Notes: generated from the sequence alone by a model not told the origin. Shown: positions 9,080 to 20,750, counted from the first letter of the stretch. The stretch: 64,000 nt of DNA from Artemisia argyi (GCA_030686995.1 CM060709.1:17699360-17763359), one strand, 5' to 3'. Program-made: numbers and translations.

Positions 9080-10941
9080 CCCGTGACCTTGAGTCTAGCA
9101 ACAAGACTCGTTAATAAAGAAAAGCGCTTCTTGGGAGGCAACCCAAGCTTTTTATTTGTTTGATTTTGATTGTTTGTTTGATTTTTATATGTTTCCGTAT
9201 GTGTGATTATTTTTATTGTTGATCAATCATGTTTCAAACTAAATTGTGAAAATGCTTTATTTTGTTTTTAACTTCGTCTTAATTACATATAAAGGTATTT
9301 TGCAAAAGCTAAGTGTAAAGGGAGACCCAAAATTTGTTTATAAGAACGAAATTGAGCATGATTTATCACAATATTAAATAAGCATGTATACTAGTATTTG
9401 TTAGAGTCAAATGCTTGTATCGAGTTATAATGATGTTTTGCAGGATTTTCCAGAAAGTAAAGCATAAGTCTTTCCAGAAATTTTCCGGAAACTTAACAAA
9501 AAGATTTCTGCAGGTCACTTCTGACGGCGTCAGGAATTAAAACCTGACGGCGTCATGTGTAAAATTCTGGAAATTTTGCGAGTTTTGTTTTCCTAACGGA
9601 GTCTTGAAGTTTTTGTTAATTCTTTAGTTTTATAAACTCCAGGAAATCTGCAAACATTCATTCCGCAAGCATTATATCTTACATTGTTTCTAGGATTTGT
9701 TAGTATATATAGATTGCCGCCGATTTTGTGCGAGGTTTGCCTTGTTTGTTTTCTCAGGTTTAACAGGTTATGTATGACAAGAAGATGATTTATTTTCTGG
9801 AAGGGAAGCTTTGAATGTTCATTTTCTTGGAGGAAGATCTAACCTTGTTGACACACAATCCACACCGAACGAATCAGGGGAGTATTTGTTTTTCATTCTT
9901 TTACCTTATTTTCTTTTACATCCTTTAATTGAACATTAGGGACAATGTTCATCCTAAGTGTAAGGGGAGGGTAATTGATAATACCTTATAGGATACAATT
10001 GCACTTGAGTTTGTTTGTTTGATGGTAGGTGTGTAATAAAACCAAGAGAAATACTTGTTAGAGTAATTTTAACGCCAAATTTAATTTTTTTTTACAACAT
10101 TTAGGAGTGAAACTTTAGCCTTAACAAGCGTCTCATGGATAGGAGTTATATGACTAGCACAAAACCGTGCCACTTAAAAAAAATTTCCACCAAAATATGT
10201 GAGGTTCGCCTTTAGATTTGATAGGAAAAGCATTCATTATTAGTGCTTATGTGTGTACCGGTAGTACTTAGATTCTAGAACTTGCGTTAGTGATGCATCC
10301 CAAGACCGCTAGTGAGACTACATTCGTGTAGTAGGATTTACTACATGATAATAGGCATTAGGATCACCCTTGTGTTTAAACCCGTATCATAATTACTTAA
10401 CCATTTAAGTCATATTACTTGACTAGTAAAGTCAATTAATTTTCCCACACCTTAGCGTTGTACTAGTTTTTAGTACACGAAACCCCTAGTACACCCCTCC
10501 GAGCCTATCTTTTCATTTCTAACTTTAAGCATTTTACTTAAAGGAAGAATTTGTTAACAATCCACCCAAATGTGCAACCAAATCGCCTTAGCCTTCCTTG
10601 TATGCACTCATCTTTAGTGCATTATTGTTATTTGTTAAACCCTTAGTTAATTATCTAATTGATTACATGGTTGCTAAGTCGAGTCATATCTTGTACATAT
10701 TGTTTTGGGATGATTGGGACTCATGGGTAAAGTACTAGTAATATGGAGTAATGGGGAAGACATCAATATATTAACCCCATATGTGCATTAATATTTAAAA
10801 AGTACTCCAAGTGTTTTGATTATCTTGATTCGAGTCATTAGAGTAGTTTATTGTAAAGTATGTAAAAATTCAAGTGTAAGGGGAATGTACATTCCCTATA
10901 ATGTATTATTTTGGATGGTAGGGCAAGAGTGTATGCAAAAA

Positions 10942-10972
<31 letters not shown>

Positions 10973-11559
10973 GAAAAATCAAGTAAAAGAAAAAAAAATA
11001 GAAAAAGAAAAACATACGGACTACCATCCCGTTTCATTCTATGTTTTATGTTTTTGTTATTTTTGATTTATTAGCTTAAGTCGAGTCAAGTCTTCGCTTA
11101 GCAACGCCATATTGTACATGTAATTAACCAAGATGATTAACTCGCCACCAGTAAATATTGCCTTTATCCAACAAAACCGTGTTTTTCCATATCCCTACAC
11201 CTAACATTATAACCCTTTAAAAGACCTCTTTGATAGTTTATCATAGGTGCTTACGCCAAATGGTGGAGGTTTGATCCTTTCCCAACCCTATGGTAATCTA
11301 TTTGCTATGACAGATAGTGAGAGATGTTTTTCATTTCCATTTTCTGATATACACTTTATTACACCCGAGAGATGTGAGTATCTTAACACTATTTGTGAGG
11401 TGCTAGTATATGACCTCCGTGCTTGTCTTTGGTCTTTAGTGGAACGATTATTTGTTGTAATTACTTTTATATTAGTGTTAAATGACTCCTAACTTGTATT
11501 TTGATTAGAATAAAAGCGCATTTGCTTGAGCACAAGCAAATATCAAGTGTAAGGGTATT
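9080..11559 (+). other. Ath-3 3' non-coding region
   Basis: It is homologous to 1815-4341 throughout and holds no credible sense gene. It contains a TGACGGCGTCA pair (about 9521-9555), the hairpin 9931-9950, the PPT-like tract near 9955, an AAT/A-rich microsatellite in a 9-bp stem (10913-11029), and the terminal PPT-like AAGTGTAAGGG just before 11560. A frame of 81 codons at 11247-11492, ending in a hydrophobic stretch, is shared with sister copies and may be fortuitous. Confidence 0.65.
9091..9147 (+). other. Conserved twin stem-loop (Ath-3)
   Basis: GAGTCT/AGACTC (9091-9109) and CTTGGG/CCCAAG (9130-9147) begin 11 bases after the stop at 9079. The spacing from the coding end is similar in the sister elements. 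Confidence 0.6.
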
Positions 11560-12880
11560 TGATGAGGCGAACAGTGAACCACTTTTAAGGAGTTATTTAA
11601 GCCCGAATTCGAATTTATTTAATCAAATAATGCCCTAAATCGTTCCTTTTGTCATTTTAGGTACTTTTGGAGAGAAATGCAGAAAAGGAAGCATTTTGGA
11701 CGTTTTTGGAGCATTAAAGTGAAGAAAACGGCAAAGTCTCAATTTTCCTTGCTGGAACAGTACCTGACGGCGTCACAAATTCCTTAGTGACGGCGTCAAG
11801 AGTTACAAAAGGGGTGGATGTAGAAGAAATCCGTGACGGTCCAGAGAGTTTTGTACATTGGAGATGACGGCGTCACCCAAGGCCGTCAAGGTTCAAAGAT
11901 TGGTGACGGCCCAGAACAATTTTACACGGGACGGCGTCATAAACAGATCTAGGCAATACGATTTCACTTTGGCGGTGAGTTGACGGCGTCAGAATTTTCT
12001 TCTTGACGCTGTCACCCTGTAGATTATATATATAGTTTTCCAAATTTTATTCATTAGTGTGCAACTTTGAGGGAAAAACCCTAGGCCGATTTTCACAGCT
12101 TTTTCAAGGGTTCCAACCCTTTGAATCCTTCATGTTTTAATTGAGATAAGTACTCTTTCAATTCAATCAATATGTCTATGTGTTGCTTGAATATATCTTA
12201 CGCTTGTCTTCAATTTAACATGTTAGGCTAGATTTCTTTTGTGTTTGCTTAGATGTAGTGAAACCTAGATGTTAATTATGGGTTGATTGTTTGTTTATAA
12301 TTGTTACGGATGATTATATTCGATGTTAGGCTTAAGAAATTTGTGACGCCGATATAGGAGTGAAGTAGGATCCTATAGAGTTAGGGAATATTGTACACGG
12401 TCCTACGACTAGTATTAAGGAATATGACCCGTCATTTATGCAATTGTAATAAGCTATCAACCTGTAAAAGATATCTAGGGAGTAATGAAACCTAAGTAAA
12501 CACAACTTTTCCCATCATTGTTTACACCACAATAGTATAATTAGTTTTATTTTCATTTCTTTTATTTTATTTTGATTGCATCTTTAGATAAATTGGGTTA
12601 GTTGGCTAGCAACTAATTCTGCCCACTCCTTCCAAACCAGAGATTTTACTTGCTTTTATAAAAATATAAAACTACAAAAAGAATCATCCCTCACCTCTAG
12701 GCTTAATTTAGTAGACTTTCTAATCCTAGCGACACTATTCCTGAGTTGAACGATCAATCCCCCGGTACTTGTCACTATACTATACTACAACGATCAGGTA
12801 CACTGCCTGGTGGGGATTGCAAGCTTCTCGAGATCCCTCGAGAGGTAAAACCTTTTGCAAGGTTGCAAAACCATACATCA
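11560..12880 (+). mobile_element. Ath-3 3' LTR
   Basis: It runs from TGATGAGG to CATACATCA, followed by the second ACGGC copy. It carries the same dyad cluster and TATA box as the 5' LTR. About 120 bases present in the 5' LTR (from the GGCAGACTTCC block to the CGACATAGG block) are missing near 12340-12350, with a few filler bases at the junction. Confidence 0.9.
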
Positions 12881-13990
12881 ACGGCCCAGTGTAATTTCCT
12901 ACATGACGGCGTCACAATTGGATCTAGGCAATACGAGTTTCACTTTGGCGGCGAGTTGACGGCGTCAAAATTTTCTTCTTGACGCCGTCATCTTGTAAAA
13001 TCTATATATAGTTTTGCAAATTTTCATTGTAAAGTGTGGAATATTAGGGTAACTTTGAAGGGACGAATTTCATAAACCCTAGGTCGAACTTTGCAGCTTT
13101 TTCAAGGGTTTCCACCCCTTGATTCTCCATGTTTCAATAAAGATAAGTATTCATTCAAATCATTCAATATGTCTATGTATTGTGTGATTATATCTTGCGC
13201 TTATCATTCTTTTAACATGTTAGGCTAGATTTTTATTGTGTTTGCTTACATGTAATGAAACCTAGATGTTGATTATTGGTTGATTGCTTGTTTATACTTG
13301 TTTTGGATGATTGTATTCTATGTTAGACTTAAGAAAACTGGCAGACTTCCATTGGTAACTTGCTTGAACGTCTTAAGAAACATGATCGGAGGTGTACAAT
13401 GATTTTTGGTTGTATTTAATGCATAAGTGAATTCTAATGATCCCATGTTAGGAGCTTCTTAGCCGGCTCGACATAAGAGTGAAGTAGGATCTTATAGAGT
13501 TAGGGAATATTGTACATGGCCCTACGACTAGTATTAATGAATATGACCCGTCATCCATGCAATTGTAACAAGCTAATCAACCGGTAAAAGATATCTAGGG
13601 AGTAATGAAATCTAAGTAAACAGAGCTTTTCCCATTACTGTTTCCACCAAAATTTAATTTAAGTTTTATTTTATTTTATTTTGATTGCATCTTTAGTTAT
13701 TTGGGTTAGTTGACTAGCAACTAATTCTGCCCACTCTTCCAAAAACCCGAGATTTTACTTGCTTTTTATGAAATATAAAAATACAAAAAGAATCTTCCCT
13801 CACCTCTAGACCTACTTTAGTAGATTGTCTAATCCTAGCGAATACTATTCCTGAGTTGAACGATCAATCCCCCGGTACTTGTCACTATACTATACTACAA
13901 CGATCAGGTACACTGCCTGGCGGGGATTGCAAGCTTCTCGAGATCCCTTGAGAAGTAAAACCTTTTGTGAGGGCGCAATCCCGCACATCA
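12881..13990 (+). mobile_element. Ath-2 5' LTR, second part
   Basis: It resumes at ACGGCCCAG exactly where the fragment ending at 4905 stopped. It contains the proximal dyads, a TATA box near 13003 and the U5 end CACATCA, followed by the PBS. Confidence 0.88.
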
Positions 13991-13997
13991 AGTTTTT

Positions 13998-14015
13998 TGC
14001 GCTGCAGCCCGGGGA
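13998..14015 (+). other. Degenerate primer-binding site (Ath-2)
   Basis: The sequence TGCGCTGCAGCCCGGGGA follows the LTR end. Compared with the Ath-3 PBS it has lost the GGCGCC core, so priming competence is doubtful. Confidence 0.55.
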
Positions 14016-14155
14016 ATAGTTATTGTCTAGGTTAGAATTTCTTTTTATTAGGTCTACTTACTAGATTCCTTTCTTGTAAGATTTTTATTTTTATTTTTAG
14101 GTTTTCTTTAGTCTATCTTTTTCTTTGTGTCTTTGTTCGTATAAGGTTTGTCTTC

Positions 14156-14979
14156 ATGGATTTTGAGAATAGGCGTTTAGAGGTTAGCAAGAGGCTTATA
14201 GAGCGTAAACGAATAAGGAGGGAAGTTAATGCATTCAAGGGATTTAATAAACCTCTCCAGATAAAAATTGAGTTTACAAATTTTTCTCCAACCCCTGAGG
14301 AGTTAATTTAGCATAAATTTCTTTTACAACACCCCTACTCCTCGAAATGTATGAAGAAGCCGTGGATTAGGAAGCATAACTATAGGAACATCATAATTCC
14401 TTGCATGGTTGGGTACATGTTTAGAGAACATACATACATTGATTTAAAAACACCCATGAATATTATGTCTAGGCTCTACTACAACTGATTATGAATGAAA
14501 GGTTAAACCCCAGAAAAGACCCTTATAACCCTAATCGACTATGTAATTTTGTTAGGAGAGTAGAAGGGGTACACATCTTTATAGGAAATTTCACTTATCA
14601 ATGCGACTTTGTAATCCTAGAAGATGTTAGGGGCATTATTGATCCACACTTAGGAGAAATTGTCCTTGGGCAACCTTTTGTTGAAGTGACTAAGATGTGT
14701 TTTGATCATGGGAAGAGGATTGTTCAGTTTACTGATGGGATAGAAAAGGTTACTTTTATGATGCCTCACATGAAGGAGGAATTAAGGGACATCGAGAATT
14801 TACTAGTTGATGTGATTCCACCTTATGAAATTAAGGATGATGGAATTGACTATGATGTTTACTATGAGAGGAGGCGAACATATTATTCAGGATGCATGAA
14901 TCTAGGCCCTGAGTACAAGCGTGATGAAAATTGGATTAAGAGTTTTGAATTAGCACAAAGGTGGGGAAGGAAAACGTAG
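14156..14979 (+). pseudogene. Broken retropepsin-like frame (Ath-2)
   Basis: The frame starts at ATG 14156 with a basic N-terminus. It is broken by TAG at 14309-14311 and by a one-base frame change at about 14487, inside an otherwise conserved YYNW motif. From 14491 it stays open for 162 codons (IFIGNFTYQCDFVI, LGEIVLGQPFVEV, LGPEYK). This matches the C-terminal part of the frame at 42332-44548 minus. The block before YYNW resembles the protease active-site region, with D-x-x-S/T-P in place of DTG. The gag capsid domain is missing, so Ath-2 could not build particles. Confidence 0.7.
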
Positions 14980-14988
14980 AGTGACCTT

Positions 14989-15045
14989 GAGTCTAGCTAC
15001 AAGACTCGTTAATAAAGGAAAGCGCTTCTTGGGAGGCAACCCAAG
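14989..15045 (+). other. Conserved twin stem-loop (Ath-2)
   Basis: GAGTCT/AGACTC and CTTGGG/CCCAAG again follow directly on the broken coding frame, about 10 bases after its stop. Confidence 0.6.
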
Positions 15046-16103
15046 CTTTTTGTTTATTTTGTTTGTTTGTTTGTTTGATTTTATTTGTTTCCGTATGCGT
15101 GTTTGTTTTGATTGTTGCTAAATCATGTTTCAAACTAAATTGTGAAAATGCTTTATTTTGGATTTAACTTCGTCTTAATTACATATAAAGGTATTTTGCA
15201 AAAAGCTAAGTGTAAGGGGAGACCCGAAAGTTGTTAATAAGAACGAAATTGAGCATGATTTACCACAATATTAAATAAGCATGTATACTAGTATTTGTTA
15301 GAGTTAAATGCTTGTATCGAGTCATAATGATGTTTTGCAGGATTTTCCAGGAAATAGGACATAAGTTTTTCCAGAAATTTTCCGGAAACTTAACAAAAGA
15401 TTTTTCCAGGTCACTTCTGACGGCGTCAGGAATTAAAACCTGACGGCGTCAGGTACTTAAAATCTGAAAAATTTTGCAAGTTTCGTTTAAACCGGAATCT
15501 TAAAGTTTTTGTTGATTCTTTAGTTTTATAAACTCCAGGAAATCTACAAACATTCATTCCACAAGCATTATATCTTAAATTGTTTTCTAGGATTTTATTT
15601 TTATTATATATAGATTACCGCCGATTTTACGCGAGGTTTGCCTTGATTGTTTTCTCAGGTTTAACAGGTTATGTATGACAAGAAGATGATTATATTTCTG
15701 GAAGGAAGCTTTCAAAGTTCATTTTCTTGAAGGAAGATCTTACCTGGTTGACACACTATCCACACCGAACGAATCAGGGGAGTATTTGTTTTCATTCTTT
15801 TACCTGCTTTACTTTTACATCTTTTTAATTGAACGTTAGGGATAATGTTCAACCTAAGTGTAAGGGGAGGGTAAATGATGATACCTTATATGATACAATT
15901 GCACTTGAGTTTGTTTGTTCGATAGTAGGTGTGTAATAAAACAAAGAAAAATACTTGCTAGGGCAATTTTAGCGCCAAATTTAAATTTTTTTTACAACAT
16001 TTAGGAGTGAAACTTTAGCCTTAACAAGCGTCTCATGGATAGGAGTTATATGACTAGCACAAAAACCGTACCACTCAAAAAAATATATACATATATATGA
16101 ATA

Positions 16104-16262
16104 AGGTAGTGATCATCCGATTACTAGATTAATTGACTACCGTGCCAGCGATCTAGTATATAACTTGGTAACCATCCGTTATGCATATAACGCGCCAGCG
16201 ATCCAAGAAGTGCACTAGTGACCATCCGTTAGTTGAAGCGTCAAAGACTCGTGCCAGCGATC
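16104..16262 (+). repeat. Three-copy minisatellite found only in Ath-2
   Basis: Three imperfect units of about 50 bases each carry a (G/A)ACCATCCG-like block and end in a (G)TGCCAGCGATC block (ends near 16153, 16203 and 16262). The surrounding sequence aligns with the sister elements but the insert does not. Confidence 0.6.
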
Positions 16263-16983
16263 TACTAAGTTCATACATGTGAGGCTCACCCTTAGATCTG
16301 TTAGGAAAATCCTTAGTGCTTATGAGTGTACCGGTAGCATTTAGATTCCAGAACTTGTGATAGCGATGCATCCCGAGACCGCTAGTGAGACTACATTCAT
16401 GTAGTAGGATTTACTACATGATAAGAGGCATTAGGATCACCCTTGTGTTGAACCCGTATCATGATTACTTGACCATTTAAGTCATATTACTTGACTAGTA
16501 AAGTCAATTAATTTTCCTATACCTTATTATTGTACTCATTTTTAGTACACGAAACCCCTAGTACACCCCTCCGAGCCTATCTTTTCGTTTATAACTTTAA
16601 GCATCTTACTTAAAGGTAGAATTTGTTTACAATCCACCCAAATGTGCAACCAAATCGCCTTAGCCTTCCTTGTATGCACTCATCTTTAGTGCATTATTGT
16701 TATTTGTTTAAACCCTTAGTTAATTGTCTAATTGATTACATGGTTGCTAAGTCGAGTCATATCTTGTACATATTGTTTTGGGATGATTGGGACTCATGGG
16801 TAAAGTACTAGTGATATGGAGTAATGGGGAAGACGTCATTTATTACCCCCATATGTGCGTTAATATTTAAAAGTACTCCAAGTGTTTTGATTATCTTGAT
16901 TCGAGTCATTAGAGTAGCTTATTGTAAAGTATGTAAAAATTCAAGTGTAATTGGGACGTAACTCCCTTATGATGTATTATTTT

Positions 16984-17004
16984 GGATGGTAGGGTAAAAG
17001 TGTA

Positions 17005-17099
<95 letters not shown>

Positions 17100-17129
17100 A
17101 GAAATAGAAAAACATACGGAATACCATCC
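16984..17129 (+). repeat. AT dinucleotide microsatellite within conserved stem (Ath-2)
   Basis: About 45 AT repeats (17008-17096) lie between GGATGGTAG (16984-16992) and the one-mismatch partner ATACCATCC (17121-17129). Confidence 0.85.
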
Positions 17130-17661
17130 TGCTTCATTTTATGTTTGTTTTAAGTTTTTGTTATTTTTGATTTAGTAGCTTAAGTCGAGTCGAGTCTTGG
17201 CTTAGCAACGCCACATTGTACATGTAATTAACTAAGATGATTAACTCGCCACCAGTAAATATTGCCTTTATCCAACAAAACCGTGTTTTCCATATCACTA
17301 CACCTCACGTTATAACCCTTTAAAAGACCTCTTTGATAGTTTATCCTAGGTGCTTACGCCAAGTGGTGGAGGTTTGATCCTTTCCCAAGCCTATGGTAAT
17401 CTATTTGCTATGATAGGTAGTGAGAGATGTTTTCCATTTCCATATTGTGATATTACTTTATTACACCCGAGAGATGTGCGTATCTAAACACTATTTGTGA
17501 GGTGCTAGTATATGACCTCCGTGCTTGTTTTTTGTTTTTATTGGAACGATTATTTGTTGTAATTACTTTTATATTAGTGTTAAATGACCCCTAATCAGTA
17601 TTTTGATTAGAATAAAAGCGCATTTGCTTGAGGACAAGCAAATCTCAAGTGTAAGGGTATT

Positions 17662-19113
17662 TGATAAGGCGAAAAGTGTACCGCTTTTAAGGGGTCATTT
17701 AAGCCCGAATTCGTACTTATTTGATTAATTATTGCCCTAAATCGTTCCTTTTGTCATTTTAGGTACTTTTGAGAAGAAATTCAGAAATGGAGGCATTTTG
17801 GATGTTTTTGGAGCGTAAAAGTGAAGAAAACGACAAAGTCTCAAAAATCCTTGCTGGAACAGTACCTGACGGCGTCATGAGTTAAAGAGTGACAGCGTCA
17901 AGCTTGACAAAAGAGATGGAAGTGAAGAATATAACGTGAAGGTCTAGAAAGATTTTGTGCTTTGGACCTGACGGCGTCACTTAGGCCGTCAGGGTCCAAA
18001 TACACGTGACGGCCCAGAGTAATTTCCTATATGACGGTGTCACAATTGGATCTAGGCAATACGAGTTTCACTTTGGCGGCGAGTTGACGGCGTCAGAATT
18101 TTCTTCTTGACGCCGTCACCATGTAAAATCTATATATAGTTTTGCAAATTTTCATTGTAAAGTGTGGAATATTAGGGTAACTTTGAAGAGACGAATTTCA
18201 TAAACCCTAGGTCGAACTTTGCAGCTTTTTCAAGGGTTTCCACCCCTTGATTCTTCCATGTTTCAATAAAGATAAGTATTCATTCAAATCATTCAATATG
18301 TCTATGTATTGTGTGATTATATCTGGCGCTTATCTTTCTTTTAACATGCTAGGCTAGGTTTTTATTGTGTTTGGTTAGATGTAATGAAACCTAGACGTTG
18401 ATTATTGGTTGATTGCTTGTTTATACTTGTTTTGGATGATTTTGTTCTATGTTAGACATAAGAAAACTGGCAGACTTCTATTGGTAACTTGCTTGAACGT
18501 CTTAAGAAACATGATCGGAGGTGTACTACGATTTTCGGTTGTATTTAATGCATAAGTGAATTCTAATGATCACATGTTAGGAGCTTCTTAGCCGGCTCGA
18601 CATAGGAGTGAAGTAGGATCTTATAGAGTTAGGGAATATTGTACACGGCCCTACGACTAGTATTAAGGAATATGACCCGTCATCCATGCAATTGTAACAA
18701 GCTAATCAACCGGTAAAAGATATCTAAGGAGTAATGAAATCTAAGTAAACACAGCTTTTCCCATTACTGTTTCCACCAAAATTTAATTTAAGTTTTATTT
18801 TATTTTATTTTATTTTGATTGCATCTTTAGTTATTTAGGTTAGTTGACTAGCAACTAATTCCGCCCACTCTTCCAAAAACCCGAGATTTTACTTGCTTTT
18901 TATAAAATACAAAAATACAAAAAGAATCATCTCTCACCTCTAGATCTAGTTTAGTAGATTGTCTAATCCTAGCGAACACTATTCCTGAGTTGAACGATCA
19001 ATCCCCCGGTACTTGTCACTATACTATACTACAACGATACTGGCGGGGAATTCAAGCTTCTCGAGATCCCTTGAGAAGTAAAACCTTTTGTGAGGGTGCA
19101 ATCCCGCACATTA
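17662..19113 (+). mobile_element. Ath-2 3' LTR
   Basis: It runs from TGATAAGG to CACATTA, then CCCTT. It provides the unbroken reference for the Ath-2 5' LTR. A short piece around the GATCAGGTACACTGCC block is missing near 19037. Confidence 0.88.
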
Positions 19114-19310
19114 CCCTTTGACAAAGAGGTGGATAATGCAAGTTACACGTGACGGCCCAGAACTATTTCAAGCATTGAAGCCTGACAGCGTTACCAAGGC
19201 CGTCAGGGTCAAAACACATGTGACGGCCCAGAGCTCATTTACACATGACGGCGTCAAAAGTGGATCTAGGCAATACGAATTTTATCTTGGCGGCGAGTTG
19301 ACGGCGTCAC
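19114..19310 (+). mobile_element. Ath-1 3' LTR, middle fragment
   Basis: It continues the LTR cut at 4553 and carries several dyads, ending TTGACGGCGTCAC. About 150 bases expected before the next fragment (26224) are missing, so the junction with Ath-4 has suffered a deletion. Confidence 0.8.
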
Positions 19311-19342
19311 AAGCTATTCCCCGGGTTGCGGCGCCAAAAACT
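19311..19342 (-). other. Orphan PBS stub beside an Ath-4 LTR
   Basis: On the minus strand this reads as the sequence that normally follows a 5' LTR: TTTTTGGCGCCGCAACCCGG and a few leader bases. It lies beyond the LTR that borders the Ath-4 PPT, where host sequence and a target duplication would be expected. It points to a former tandem LTR-internal-LTR-internal arrangement later cut back. Confidence 0.65.
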
Positions 19343-20750
19343 TGATGCGTGGGGTTTGCACCAAGCTTTACCTCTCAAGGGATCTTGAGAAGCTTACAAC
19401 CCCCACCAGGCAGTGTACCTGATCGATGTAGTATAGTATAATGACAAGTACCGGGGGATTGATCGTTCAGCTAGGAATAGTGTCGCTAGGATTAGAAAAC
19501 CTAAAGATTAAGTCTAGAGATGAGGGATGATTCTTTTTGTATTTTTATATTTTTTAGAAAGCAAGTAAATATCTCGGGTTTGAAGGAATTGGGCGGAATT
19601 AGTTGCTAGTCAACTAACCCAATACTAAGATGCAATCAAAATAGAATACTAAAATGAAAATAAAACTATATCAAACTAAGGTTGTGAGCAATAAGTGGAG
19701 AAATGTGTTTACTAAGATTTCACTACTCCCTAGATATCTTTTACACGTTAATTACTTGTTATAGTTGCGTGGATGACGGATTGTATTCCTTAATACCATT
19801 CATGGGGTGGCGTACTTAACTCCCCAATCCTATGAGTGCCTACTTCACTCCTATGTCGAGCCGGCTAAGAAGCTCCTAACATGGGATCATTAGAATTTAC
19901 TCATGAATTAAATACAACCAATAAAACCTAGTACACATCGGTTCATGTTTCATAAGACGTTCAAGCATGTTACTAATTGGAGATCTGCCAGTTTTCTTAA
20001 GCCTAACATTGAAATCATTCATCCAATACAACCACAAACAAATAATCAACACATAATTAACATCTAGGTTTCATTAGATCTAAGCAAACACAAGATAGAT
20101 CTAGCCTAACATGGTGGAATCAAGACAAGCACAAGATATAGACCACCAACACGTAGACATATTGATTGAATTAAAAGAATACTTATCTTAATAGCACATG
20201 TAAGGATTCAAGGGCTGAAAACCCTTGGAAAAACCTGTAAATTCGTATATGGTTCGGCCTTAGGGTTTCTCCAAACTTGTTCTTCTTAATGAATGAAAAT
20301 TAGAAAACTATATATAGATATTAGAGGCTAACGGCATCAAGAACAAACTTGTGACGCCGTCATCTCGCCGCCAAATAATTCCTCGGACTGCCTTGATCTA
20401 CATCTGACGCCATCGTGTAATCCTCTTTTGCAGGCCGTCACACAATTAACTCTTGACTCTCTACTTGTGACGCCTTCAGGTTTGTACTGGGTCGTCATGG
20501 ACTTTACTCTTGACGCCGTCAGGATTGCCTTCTTGACGCCGTCAAACACTGTTCCCAGCATGAAAAATTAAGTCTTTAGCGTTTTCTTCACTTTTATGCT
20601 CCAAAAACGTCCGAATGGCTTCCTTTTCCAGATTTCACTCCCAAAGTACCTAAAATCACAAAAGGAATGATTTAGGGCAATATTTGATCAAATAAATTCA
20701 ATTCTGGGTTTAAATGACCCCCTAAAAGTGGTTCATTTTTCGCCTCATCA
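19343..20750 (-). mobile_element. Ath-4 3' LTR
   Basis: It is bounded by TGATGCG at the left and GCCTCATCA at the right on the plus strand. The PPT-like tract lies just to its right, which marks it as the 3' LTR. Confidence 0.85.

Larger units (their letters stand above)
4906..12880 (+). mobile_element. Ath-3: complete Athila-like element encoding Gag-protease only
   Basis: The LTRs are 4906-6346 (1441 bp) and 11560-12880 (1321 bp), TGATGAGG to CATCA. The 5-bp duplication ACGGC is at 4901-4905 and 12881-12885. The order is PBS, gag-protease, a short downstream frame, the 3' region and the LTR. RT, RNase H and integrase are missing, so the element resembles the gag-only TR-GAG class. The two LTRs agree closely over the first 450 bases, indicating a fairly recent insertion. 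The 3' LTR has one deletion of about 120 bases near 12340-12350. Confidence 0.92.
14980..17661 (+). other. Ath-2 3' non-coding region
   Basis: It has the same block order as the sister elements, including the twin stem-loop (14989-15045), a TGACGGCGTCA pair (about 15418-15450) and the hairpin 15831-15850. Two features are unique to it: an inserted triplicated minisatellite (16104-16262) and a long AT dinucleotide run in the microsatellite stem. Confidence 0.65.
4554..19113 (+). mobile_element. Ath-2: complete nested Athila-like element, non-autonomous
   Basis: The 5' LTR is 4554-4905 plus 12886-13990 (12881-12885 being the second TSD copy), split by Ath-3. The 3' LTR is 17662-19113. The outer target duplication is CCCTT (4549-4553 and 19114-19118). 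The internal region holds a degenerate PBS, one broken retropepsin-like reading frame and the shared 3' region. No gag capsid domain and no RT are present. The 5' LTR ends CACATCA and the 3' LTR ends CACATTA, a C-to-T change at the terminus. It sits inside the 3' LTR of Ath-1 in the same orientation. Confidence 0.88.

Noticed and set aside
16909..17127. Frame with alternating Ile-Tyr
   Set aside because: It is the translation of the AT dinucleotide microsatellite.
19118..20561. LTR frames of 67-75 codons (also 12746-12982, 15 others)
   Set aside because: They lie in LTR U3/U5 sequence, differ between copies, and contain the translated dyad repeats.
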